Assembly (NCBI GenBank): GCA_025765595.1
Contig: JAIVFH010000066.1
Coordinates: 1 to 64,000, forward strand
DNA length: 64,000 bases
Direction of reading: 5' to 3'
From: Obelidium mucronatum
Taxonomy: Eukaryota > Chytridiomycota > Chytridiomycetes > Chytridiales > Chytriomycetaceae
In this document: positions 25,553 to 35,298 of the stretch, piece after piece
Position numbering within the stretch: position 1 is the stretch's first letter
How the letters are laid out: every line of letters starts with the position of its first letter
Notes under the pieces: model-generated
The model's input: only the letters and a program-made list of their open reading frames with translations
Database searches by the model: none
What the model was told of the DNA's origin: nothing
Program-made: the position numbers and the translations under genes

Positions 25553-25970
25553 ATGTTCAACCAACTGTTCCGCTCACTCGCCGGCCAGTCGGCAGCGCCA
25601 CTGTTCCACCGCCAGCTCGTCGAAGCGCTACAGAACAGTGCGCTGTTCAGGAGCTTTGTGCATCGCACGAACCACCACATTTCAAACATCAAAACGGGCT
25701 CGGCCGAGCCGTTCAGGCCGTACGTCGATCCGCATGCAGAGCCTGGGGTGGGTGTCTTGTTTCTTGCCTCTTTCTTTTTGTTCTTGTACCTGCTCTTCTT
25801 TCGTCGAGCCTTGTTCTTGCCGGGTATTCTAACACAACGCACTCAAACAATGATATAACAAAACAAAAAAACAACTACTACTATTACTGCGGATCGAATG
25901 AAAGTTCCTGCAGCGCTTCAGCCACGAACTGCGAGACGGGATCCAGCGGGTGTTTGGCGGCAAGCGATGA
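25553..25970 (+). CDS. Small basic orphan protein, two exons
   Basis: Exons 25553-25747 and 25905-25970 give 86 residues: an amphipathic N-terminus (MFNQLFRSLAGQ), Ser/His-rich middle, and a C-terminus FLQRFSHELRDGIQRVFGGK. The N-terminal pattern of Arg with hydrophobics and no acids could be a mitochondrial presequence, but this is inference. The frame also stays open through the donor for 36 further codons and would then encode a hydrophobic tail. I prefer the spliced form because a good GTGGGT donor and AAAG acceptor join two compositionally matching parts. No family recognised. Confidence 0.5.
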
Positions 25971-26030
25971 CAAATGCGAGAAACAGTGAAACAAAATAAA
26001 AGAAAAGAAAATAAAAATCTATAAAATAAA

Positions 26031-27845
26031 ATGTCGTTTGGAGACTTTGTGCCGCCGCCGCCGACGGCAAACCAGGCGGCGCAGGGCCTCGCCACGGCGC
26101 CGTTCAGCGACGGCGACACCACCGCCGCCGCGCTGCTGCAGGGCCCGCGGCCCATCAAGCTCGAGCGCACGCTGAAGGGCAACACGCCGCCCCCGGGAAG
26201 CTCGCTGGCGGCCCGGTCTGCGTCGCCCGGTACTCTATCTTCTTTCTTCTTTCCTTTTTTCTCTCTTTCTTCTCTCTGCTTTTTTGTTTTTTGCTGTTTC
26301 TAAACTTTTTGGTATCCCCGTTCATTGACAAGCATCCACACCACCACCAACAACAACAACAACAAACAAAGACAAGATTTTACATGGCCGGCAACTGTGG
26401 GATAAAGTCAGCAACTGTGTCTTTCAGATATCAAATAATGTTGCTTCGCTTGATGCGTTGGTGAAACAGTTGGGTTCAAGCAGGGATACAACAGAGTTGC
26501 GTGGAAGGCTGTGAGTCGTTTTTTTTTTTGTTTTTGCGCGTTGTTTTTTTTTTTTTTTTTTTGGAATATCGTCGCGGAAGGCCGGGGTTGCATTTTTTTT
26601 CATTGAAGGATGTCGTGCCCCCCCGCTGAAGGCTATGAATCTCTGCTCTATTCTGTATTCCGTCGAACGCGGGAATTATCCGCAACTCTCTTTCACTCCC
26701 ATCTTAAATTGCTTTCTTCTGTCTCCATTGTTTTGATAAAACTCGGAACTGACACGACTTATTTTTTTTTTTAATCAACCAAAGTCATGAACTAACAGAA
26801 AGTACACGGGACATGATTAAACAAACGGGTGCTGATTTGAAGTCTTTGGTTATTCCTGAAAATGCATCAAACTTTGAAGGGGTGAGTTTTTTGACTTGGT
26901 TGTGTTCAACACAAACTCATTTTTGTCTTTTTTTTTTTCCTTTCTTGATTAGCGGCAACACAAGATGGCTCAGCAGAAACTACAAAAAGATTTCGAGAAT
27001 GTTTTGGTAAGTTGCCATTATTATTATTGTTATAAAATTTAGTTGTGGGGGATGAAACTGATGTTTTTTTTAATGTTTTTCTTTCTTTTTCTAAAGGCGA
27101 GATTCCAAGACGTGTCGAAAATGGCTGCTCGCAAGTCCCAAGAATATGTCCAAAAAGCACGCACCTTCCAAAAACAACACCAGCAACAATTAACAAGGTT
27201 TGTCGGCTGTTTTTCTTTGTCGCACACATTATATCCCTTGTCCATAACTTTATTCTTTTTTTTATGTTGTAGCCATGATAATGACGACGACGATGCCTCT
27301 GAAAACGCGCCTTTACTACAGCAGCAAGCGCAAGAAAGCGCAACGTTGGATATGGAGGTGGAATACAATGAAAGCCTTATCCAAGAACGAGAACAGGACT
27401 TGCAAAATATTGAGCGTTCGATTATCGAAGTGAATGAGATTTTCAGGGATTTGGGAACGATTGTTGGGGAGCAGCAGTTTATGCTTGGTATTGCTCGTTT
27501 TTTTTTTTTTTTTTTTTTTTGTGGTGGTGTTGACTTATTATCTGTGTGTTTGTGCGTGTGTGGTTTTCTAATGTCTTTTCTTTTTTTACATAAAAGATCA
27601 CATTGAATCAAACGTTGGTTCTGTGGCAGTTCACGTTGAAGGCGCGACCAACGAACTGAGGGTTGCAGCTGATCGGCAAAAGGCGGCACAGAATCGAATG
27701 TGTTGTTTGTATACTGTGTTGGGGGCGATTGGACTTGTTGTGATAATGGTAATTCATCATCTTTTTTTTTTATTTATTCTCTCTCTCTCTTTTTTTTGTT
27801 TTTTTTGTTGAGAAACTTGTTTATCAATAGGTTCTACTTCGCTGA
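26031..27845 (+). CDS. Qa-SNARE, Pep12/syntaxin-7 type
   Basis: A multi-exon syntaxin homologue (about eight exons, the last encoding only VLLR). After a Pro/Ala-rich start, the Habc helices include GRQLWDKVSNCVFQISNNVA and LRGRLHELTESTRDMIKQ. RQHKMAQQKLQKDFENVL and ARFQDVSKMAARKSQEYVQ follow. The SNARE motif contains ESLIQEREQDLQNIERSI and IFRDLGTIVGEQQ with the central Gln, then HIESNVGSVAVHVEGA. A single C-terminal membrane anchor CCLYTVLGAIGLVVIM lies at the very end. Such proteins drive fusion at endosomes and vacuoles. The Gln repeat 'LLQQQAQESA' precedes the motif as in syntaxin-7/12. Exact positions of the small introns were read from splice consensus. Confidence 0.87.
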
Positions 27846-28066
27846 TATGTTTTAAGACTGTGTGTGTGTGTGTGTTGCTGTTATTAATAAAACTTGTAAG
27901 CATTTCTATCTTCGAGCTCTGTTGAGTACTTTGAGGGAGAGTCTGGAATGAATCATTGTGGGAAACGTTCAGCCCCCCCTTTTTTCTTGCATTTTTCGCA
28001 AAGGAATGAATTGATTAATCTACTTTATTACTATTTCTATTCTATTTCTTTTTTTTTCCCACAAAA

Positions 28067-29444
28067 ATGAACCCATTCACACTCACAAGTCAAATCCAAA
28101 CTGAAGACTACATCACTTCAATCACTCCATCGCCGGATGGTGGAACCAAACTTCTCGCGCCTTGCTGTTCAGGAAGCGTTAAAGTGCTTGATCCGTTGTC
28201 CTTGGCCTGCATTGGCACACTCAATACACCAAGCCCTGTTTCAGAGGTTGTTTTCGGTGGATCAGCTGTAACTGGATCAACAGCAAGCGTTGTGTATGTG
28301 GGTGGGCTTGATGGCAATGTTGGCGTGTTTGATTTGAGGACTGGTGGTGCTGCGAGTGTGGGACAGTTGCTTGGTGAGGAAAAAAAAAGAAAGAGACTAC
28401 ATGGTTTTTGAATTGTTTTATCTGATACCGTGTTCTACTTTTTTTTTTTTTTTTTTTTTTTTTTCTTTTGCTTGCTGTTTTGGAAAGGGGGTAGCGCGAT
28501 TCTATCGCTTACACGGAATGCGAATGGATCTATTCTTGCGGCTGGAACAGAGCTTGCGGAGAAAGCTGGGCCGGAGGGGGAAGATGTGGCACGATTGCTC
28601 ATGTGGTATATTTCTGTTCTACAAAAAAGACTTCCCACTGCTGCTCACACTTTATACTCGACACCCAGGGATGTTCGAGCAGGTGCCGCTCCATTGGCGC
28701 AGTTTATAGACTGTCATAGCGACGATATTACTCAGGTAAGCAAAATTCCACAAACCGGGTGATTTAATAAAAAAAAACGTAATCTATTTTTTTTCAAAGG
28801 TCCGCTTCCATCCGACTTTGGACAACTTTTTGATTTCTGGAAGTACCGACAAGTTTAGCGTTTTGATTTTTTTTTCCCCCCCACCAAGTTGCCACTACTT
28901 AAACAGGATTAAATACAGCCTCATCAACTTGTATAACCTGACACCAACTCTTGATGAAGAAGAATCCCTATACCAAGTCATCAACTACAACTCAATCAAC
29001 AAAATCGGGTTCTTTGGTCCACAACATGAATACCTTTTCGCACAGACACATGTGGAATCGTTTGCGATTTATAAATGCGAGAATGCGGATTTGGTTAAAG
29101 ATTTTGGCGACGTGCGACAGACTGTGGGTGGTGGTGGTGGTCCTGTAGTCGCGGCGGTGGATTATTTGGTGGATTGTATTTACGATGCGGGAGAGGGGAG
29201 GTTGTATTTGGTTGGTGGTGCACGAAGGTTTGTTTTTCTATTTATTTGTGTTTTGTTAACCTCGAAAAAAAAAAATCGTAGTGGTAACTTGGGAGTTTTG
29301 AATGTCTCGCTGGATACTATGGAAGTAGTACATACACTGAACGGAGGACATCGTGATATTGTGAGGGGAGTGTATTGGGATCGATCGCGAGGGCTTTTTG
29401 TTAGCGGGGGAGAGGATGGTGTAGTGTCGTTGTGGCGAAATTAG
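28067..29444 (+). CDS. WD40-repeat protein, WDR89-like
   Basis: About six exons. WD-type blades are recognisable: LLAPCCSGSVKVLDP, VVYVGGLDGNVGVFDLR, LLMWDVRAGAAPLAQF restored across a splice, HSDDITQVRFHPTLDNFLIS, and the final blade GGHRDIVRGVYWDRSRGLF to DGVVSLW. NLYNLTPTLDEEESLYQVIN and GFFGPQHEYLFAQTHVESF correspond to the WDR89 blade that reads NVFD..., with THxE. A beta-propeller scaffold is expected; the binding partner is unknown. A run of about 22 T sits in the first intron near 28440. The gene ends 66 bp before a 29-base G run. Confidence 0.75.
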
Positions 29445-29509
29445 TTAGAGAAATGAATTAATATATTTTGATAATGATGTATGGTATTTATTCGGTGACA
29501 TCAGGGGTG

Positions 29510-29510
<1 letters not shown>

Positions 29511-29539
<29 letters not shown>
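29511..29539 (+). repeat. Uninterrupted G run of 29 bases
   Basis: A pure G tract in the presumed 3' region of the WDR89-like gene, followed by CC and a T run. It could form G-quadruplex structure, or its length may be inflated by assembly error in a homopolymer. Confidence 0.85.
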
Positions 29540-29541
<2 letters not shown>

Positions 29542-29565
29542 TTTTTTTTTTTCTTACTTCGTTCA

Positions 29566-30900
29566 TTCAACACGTCCGAGCTCTTTCATCAATGTTTCGA
29601 GTCCTGTACTGAAAAATTACTTCAAGTTTGTTTTATAGCTGATTGCTTAAAGAATTCCTCTTGGAGTGTTGTTTTCTTCTACTGAATCCGTGCAAAATAA
29701 AATAGAGAATCAAAACTCCATCACCTATAAAGAAATATTGACAACCCGACATCAGAAAGTGCGGTCAAGATTCTAACTACAAGCAGGTGATGCGATGTGC
29801 ATGAGAAGCTTGTTGCAATAGAAGGGAAACCTACGGTAAGGAAGAAACAAAAAAAATTCAATTATGGAAAACAAGAAAGCAACGCTTCTCAACAGGCTTA
29901 AGTCCAAAACTACCCATACTCCGCCCAGGTACTAATCTACACTATGCGATTCTTTTGAGCCCCCATCTTCAACAAGTGTAACCAGTACAATAGATAAGTT
30001 TGCAATTTTCCAGCTAATTTTCATTTCCGTTTTCCCCTTCATCAAAAAGTATAAGAGGAGCCATCTGTCCTCTTTCTGTACTTCACCCAAAACCTCAAAA
30101 AGGTGTCTCCAGAACTCATACGCCTTTTTGGTTTTGGGTCCTGAATGGCCAATCGCCTATATTCAGTATTGACACCTTCGGACACGTTCCTGAAGAGTAT
30201 ACAGAGAAATCTGGTTAGTTTGTTTGCTCACGATGTCTTAAGAACTAAATTTTTTATGGTTCTTCCTTTATGTTTCATACAGTATAGAGTTTCGATGAAA
30301 AGGAACAACCAAAGAGACAGGGGAAGCGGTGCTCAAGAATGATTTGAAATTATGAACTAGACTAACGCTAGAAAAATTACTCCACTTCGCAATCAATCAA
30401 TGAGTCGAAAGTTATTTATTTGAAGATATCGCAAACTGGAAGGAAGAGTTGGTCACCAAAAAGAATGAGCGAGGACAGATCATTCGTCAATCCTAGCCCA
30501 CACCCTCGATGATAAGAATGAAAAGGATGGAAGGGAAGGAAGGAAATAAACAATGTATCAGACAGTCCATCACCCCATTCTCCATCGCCCCACGCTATCG
30601 CCCACCCATAGGCCAGCAAAAGGGGGGCCGGAGGCAGTCTTCAACCCAAAAGGCGTACCCTAACAGCCACAAGGACCGAAGTGGTGCTAACCGATTGGAA
30701 ACTTCCTGCTCATGGGGGAGGAATCGTCTCATCATCTACATTGGTAAAGATGCCTAGTTTGGAAAACTAAAAGCAGAGACTAACTATAAAGATGATCCTG
30801 TTGATTGGTGAAGTGATGTTGCATTAGAAGCTTGTCGTGGATGCAATGTGTGAGCAGCAGAAGGGGAGGCTAACCTTTAGAGTTGGTCGATAAAAAAAAA
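29566..30900 (-). pseudogene. Decayed chitin-deacetylase-like remnants
   Basis: No intact gene was found in this 1.3 kb. On the minus strand, at about 29730-29638, a frame reads VLILYFILHGFSRRK, which aligns with the membrane/cytosolic junction of the neighbouring chitin-deacetylase-like gene (VFILYCISHGYKLMKR). Just upstream, near 29820-29790, TTGCAACAAGCTTC matches the GTTGCAACAAGCTTCC stretch of that gene's C-terminal region at about 31640-31620. A weaker copy, CGACAAGCTTCTAATGC, occurs near 30835-30815. The remaining frames are short and not recognised. I read this as remnants of one or two duplicated genes. The boundaries are approximate. Confidence 0.45.
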
Positions 30901-30918
30901 AGAAACGACTGGAGTGGG

Positions 30919-31263
30919 CTATTTATAGGTTTTTGACTCGGTGATTTTCGACCGAGGCAAAACACCCGAAGAAGGCAGACATTTGGACTGACATCTCACA
31001 CTGCCGCTGGAAGCAAATTCAAGAGGGTCTAATTCATCCGCCAATTGATGAAACGGTTGTATTTGCGCCGGCTCGAAGCTTGTATCGTCTGAATCGCTGT
31101 CTCGGGGAAAACTAGCAACGAAACAATGGGAGAGCTTTATCGCACTGATTGGGCAAGCTTTCCTTCCAACTTCCAAGTTTCTCTTGGATGGATCCCTTTG
31201 CGAAGAAATTACAAGTGAGCAATGTAAAGGATCTCCAGAAGAGAGCGAATTTAAAGTAATCAC
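30919..31263 (-). other. Unrecognised open frame, 114 codons
   Basis: An open frame with Ser-rich, mixed composition that I cannot place. It begins 37 bp after the stop of the chitin-deacetylase-like gene and ends in KITESKTYK. Its position among decayed paralogues suggests it may be a leftover rather than a gene. Confidence 0.2.
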
Positions 31264-31300
31264 ATGTATTTGATAGGTAGATAGTATAAATGCAGGTAGT

Positions 31301-32801
31301 TCAAACAGTTATTTTGAACTCTTGTACCACTGCTTGTCCCGCGACATCAACAACCACAGGCTCGCGTCCAACAGGAGTCTCAGAGACGGCGGGTCGTCCG
31401 AATACTCGTTTCCGCTTCATTAGCTTATACCCATGCGAGATACAGTACAGGATAAAAACCATTAGCCCAACAAAGAGTAGCGACCCCACGATTAGCCACA
31501 TCCCGGCTTGTTGCATGTCGGAAGAGTTGGCTCGTGAGCTGTAATTTGATGACCCAAATTCTGGAGAAACCTCAGAGTCGTCTGTTGAAACGGGATCTTC
31601 TGAATGCAAACCACGTCTTTGCAGGAAGCTTGTTGCAACAGCATCACCAACAGAACCCTCCTTCATAACCTGCTCCAAAAATTCATCAAGAGGGCCTCCA
31701 TATGCTTCCACACCCAAACACGCATCCATGGTATTAATATTCACACCGGATTTGAGCAGGATCCCAAGAATCGAACCAGCGAGGGAAACTGTTTCCGCAT
31801 GGGTATCGTGTTCACTCGAAATAGAGTTCCTGAGACCTTGATCTATGGATGATTGTACGGAGCTCTGAATGTCTTTTGAGGTTTTGCTTTTGGTCATGAT
31901 GGCCCAATCACGTATGTCGTCTGTCCAGCCAACTGATGTAAGTCCCAGAGCAGAAGCCACACGAAGAACCTTTTCGTTTTGGTAGCCATCTATTACAGTG
32001 GTTTGATCATCAAAAATCGTGGACTTCAGTTGGAATTGTACTCACAAGGTGGCCGCCAGAATTTTGGTGTGACACCAATCACTTCCTTAATCGTACGAGC
32101 CCCAGTAATAATTTCTGCAACCATTTCACCAGTCTAGTTTATGTTAGCCATTTCATGAAAGTGTAGAGTATTTACCGTCAAACTCGTCATGTTTGGATGT
32201 GCAAATGTGTGGATCCTACCAAAGAGAACCAAATCAATCTCCGAAATCTCAAATGAAAGTAGTTATACCCAATTTGATGTCCGGCTTGATAAGTTTCCAA
32301 TAGTATGTCGGGATTGCTTAGAATCTGGCTTCCAATCACAAAGAATGTGGCACGAACGTTGTGATTTTTCAAAGCTGAAACGCGTTTAAGTCGAAAATAA
32401 CGACTGAACATAGAAGCAACATGTTTAAAATAACAGATTGAATACTTTTGAGAAGCACCCGTGTGAAGTTTGTAGGTCCTTGGTTGGAATTGTTAGATTC
32501 CTTGTGTACAGCATCTCATCAATCTCTCACCATCGTCGAAAGAAAGTCCCCAAGTATTTGATGTACATGCTCGATGATATACAGCATTTTTCTTTACATC
32601 CAATTCCGATATCTGGTTTGCCGTCGTCTCCCTCCATTTGGTAGTGCCTGCCCAGGTGAGATTCGTTGGCCGCACCCAGGCAAGTGGTGCCCACGAAAAA
32701 TCCAAAGTTCTACTAATTCGTGCGGTTGATTTGAGTGCTCTATTTGCTTGCTCAAGCAAACGAAAGCCTGAAAGGACCACCTACCGCGCGTAGTCCCTCG
32801 C
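31301..32801 (-). CDS. Membrane-anchored chitin-deacetylase-like protein (CE4, NodB domain)
   Basis: Multi-exon polysaccharide deacetylase. Motif 1 with the metal-binding Asp pair reads TWGLSFDDG and continues across an intron into PTNFTRVLLK. ALKNHNVRATFFVIGSQIL or its spliced variant follows. Motif 2 with the two zinc-ligand His is IHTFAHPNMTSL, and motif 3 is KFWRPPYG, also restored by splicing. It would remove acetyl groups from chitin in the cell wall. After the domain come about 120 residues of Ser-rich stalk, then a membrane segment (MWLIVGSLLFVGLMVFILYC) and a basic cytosolic tail, an arrangement of a type I surface protein. The N-terminus is unsure: an ATG at 32801 is the nearest candidate, but a frame change or intron is needed before NLTWAGTTKW. 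Confidence 0.75.
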
Positions 32802-33099
32802 ATTGCGATTTGGGCTGGGATATCCGAGAACAAAAGAGTGGAATAAAACCGATGCCAAGTACAGAATATGTATGGGATTCATCAGATACAATCTTGTCGG
32901 TTTTTTTTTTTGTTTTTGTTTTTGTTTGAATTGACGTTTCAGTTGCTGTCAAAGCAAGTTGTCGGAGTTCAAATGCTTGGTACTGTCAACCACCAGCACC
33001 CTCAAAACGCCCCATTACCGAAAGCTCATATTCAAACACGAGTTTTTTAATGATGAAATTCAAAGATAGCATAACAATATAGATTTGGGTATTCCTTTT

Positions 33100-33513
33100 T
33101 CACGTGGAGATTATGAACACCTCCGTTGTCGACGGTTCTGCGCGAAGCGCCAATCCTCTTCCAAGTAGTTTTGCAGTTACATCCAGCTGTGGACGATTGC
33201 GTTTTAACATTTTATCTCCGTGAGATATGCAACAGAAAAGAAGGCAAATGACAGAAACTGCAGACAGCAAGCCAATCGCCATCCAAACTTCTGCTTGCCA
33301 TTTCTCGTTTTCCGCTCTTGCTGCGAATGAAGCAGCGTTTGGTGCTCCGTATTGCATTTGATTTGTAGAAGGTCCCGAACGCGCTTTATTCCTGTGGGCT
33401 GGGCCATTTACCGTTTCCTCGGCGAAGGCCATCCCAATAAAATCGTTGGGATAAGCCAAACAAATATTCAAACAGCTGCATGAAAGCAGTAGGGATGCCT
33501 GGTATATTCTCAT
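33100..33513 (-). CDS. Short paralogue with signal peptide and membrane tail only
   Basis: An uninterrupted 137-codon frame. MRIYQASLLLSCSCLNICLA is a plausible signal peptide. A Ser/Asn/Ala-rich linker of about 60 residues leads to a membrane segment (MAIGLLSAVSVICLLFCC) and then ISHGDKMLKRNRP, which aligns with ISHGYKLMKRKRV of the adjacent chitin-deacetylase-like gene. The NodB catalytic domain is entirely missing. Both halves are in one frame with no intron, so it could be a real small surface protein derived from the larger gene, or a remnant that happens to stay open. Confidence 0.5.
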   Translation of the reverse strand: MRIYQASLLLSCSCLNICLAYPNDFIGMAFAEETVNGPAHRNKARSGPSTNQMQYGAPNAASFAARAENEKWQAEVWMAIGLLSAVSVICLLFCCISHGDKMLKRNRPQLDVTAKLLGRGLALRAEPSTTEVFIIST

Positions 33514-33888
33514 GGATGGTATTCCTGGTTATTCGTTGCTTTTGAGATTTCTGTCAAAACTGTCAAACTGCTCTATCATCCCTCATAAACTTGAAATCAA
33601 TTCCCCTTCATTCGCTCAGAAAATAAAGGAGAGCTCCAAGAGACCTCTGGTGGAATCAAAATTTCAAGTTTTGGGAATTGAAAAAAAAAAAACCCTCGGG
33701 AACACAAGAATTTCGTTATTGCGATCGATCGCATTATTTCGAGTACTTGATCAAATTGCTAGTTGCTCTCGGGCGTAGTCATTTTTTATTTTCTTGCAGC
33801 AAACAAGTACTCGAAACGCTGAGGGAGGAGGAGATTGTCACTTACAGAAAACAAAAAAAAAAAGTACACAACAAAGGAAATATCTCTC
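33514..33888 (+). other. Intergenic region upstream of RSPH9
   Basis: About 375 bp without recognisable coding sequence. It separates the divergent membrane-tail gene and RSPH9 and presumably holds both promoters. A-rich runs occur at 33680-33691 and 33850-33862. Confidence 0.35.
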
Positions 33889-34390
33889 ATGTCCACACTC
33901 GACATCAGCGACATCCCACAGCACTTTTCGCTCGCCGGAATCACGCTAAACGCGCAAGAGCGCGCAGTCATGACCACATCGTTGCGTGTCAAAGCAGAAG
34001 CGGAGAAGCTCCGCAATCTGTGTTTCTGGGGAAAGATTCTCGCGATTCAGAAAGATTACATGATTGCGCAAGCGAGTGGAGAGAATCTGTTTGATCGAAA
34101 GTTCTTTTATAGGTACAACAAGCTAGTAAACAAATCTCATATTAATTCTTTTAAAAAAACAGTTTCGATTTCGTCAATTGGCTTCAGCTTCCGGAAGTGA
34201 CTCCAGAAGATATGCTGGTTATTGAGAAAATTACAAAGAGATTCACGGGAGATCCCGCGTTTGAGTTTAGTTTGGGTAAGACCAAAAAGAAGGAGATAAT
34301 CCAACATAAAACTAATCCATTCTGCACTTGAAAAAAAACATCATTTCACAGTGGATGAAGTAGAAGGAGAAGAGGTACTTCTTCCCCCCT

Positions 34391-34430
<40 letters not shown>

Positions 34431-35102
34431 TTCATTCAAATCGCCCTAACACCTCCCTACCACCCTTCAGAAACCAAAGGGCCAAACAATCAGTGAAGAA
34501 AAAAGACTCTCTGGAATCATCCAACTCATGAACTACGAAGTACAAATCGTTCCCCGTGGAGCCTACTTTCGAGATGGGAATATGACTCTGCAACAGAACC
34601 CAATGTTCCAAGGTTAGAGAAATACCCATCATCATCATCATCATCATCATCATCTCCCTTCCAAAACAAAAGAAACACATTAAAATTTAAATCCACCGCA
34701 ACGTTGCACACATTTTTGCAGGTCTTTCTCAATCAGAGCTTGGGGAACTGACAAACTACTGCCACTTCCGTGAAGGATTCAACATCAACAAAAAGACTGC
34801 TGAGGAGCGCGCAACCAATTTCGATGAAACTATCGACATTTTTGATGCCATTTCGGGAGACGAACCTAGAGGTAAAAAAAAAAAAAACAGGAAGATTTGA
34901 ACTCCCTTTTTTGATATCCATGCATACGTTTTTTAAAGGCGTCTGGAGCATTCAAAATGAAAGAGGTGGATCTGTCTCTTTAATTCGATCCTTGTTGTGG
35001 CCGGGCTATGTCTTCTTTCACACGCCGACGCCAGTAAAATGGGGAGGAATGTATTACGGCTGGGGACTCAAGAACCAGAATATTGGATTCATGTTACCTT
35101 GA
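33889..35102 (+). CDS. RSPH9: Radial spoke head protein 9 homologue
   Basis: The product matches RSPH9, a component of the radial spoke head in 9+2 axonemes. Conserved parts are LRNLCFWGKILAIQKDYMIA near the N-terminus, TKRFTGDPAFEF, EEKRLSGIIQLMNYEVQIVP followed by RGAYF, FQGLSQSELGELTNYCHFRE, and the C-terminal block WSIQNERGGSVSLIRSLLWP with PGYVFFHTP and FMLP as the last residues. About seven exons; the intron at about 34375-34470 holds a long T run. Length is near the usual 270-280 residues. Presence of this gene implies flagellated cells (zoospores). Confidence 0.9.
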
Positions 35103-35298
35103 AAGAAGAAGCAAAAAAAAACAAAAAAAAACAACCTCACTCAGCTTTTCTTGTTCTTCCGTTTTTTTTTTTTAACTTTAAACAAAAAGACTATAAAATA
35201 AAATAAAACTCGTAAATTATTTATTTTTAGGTGAATGATAAATAGTGTTCTTTAAACAATCGAATCGAAAGAAAATAGCAACCAATAAATAAATACTC

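Noticed and set aside
30145..30342. 65-codon plus-strand frame MANRLYSV
   Set aside because: No similarity, no supporting splice or codon pattern; lies among decayed minus-strand sequence.
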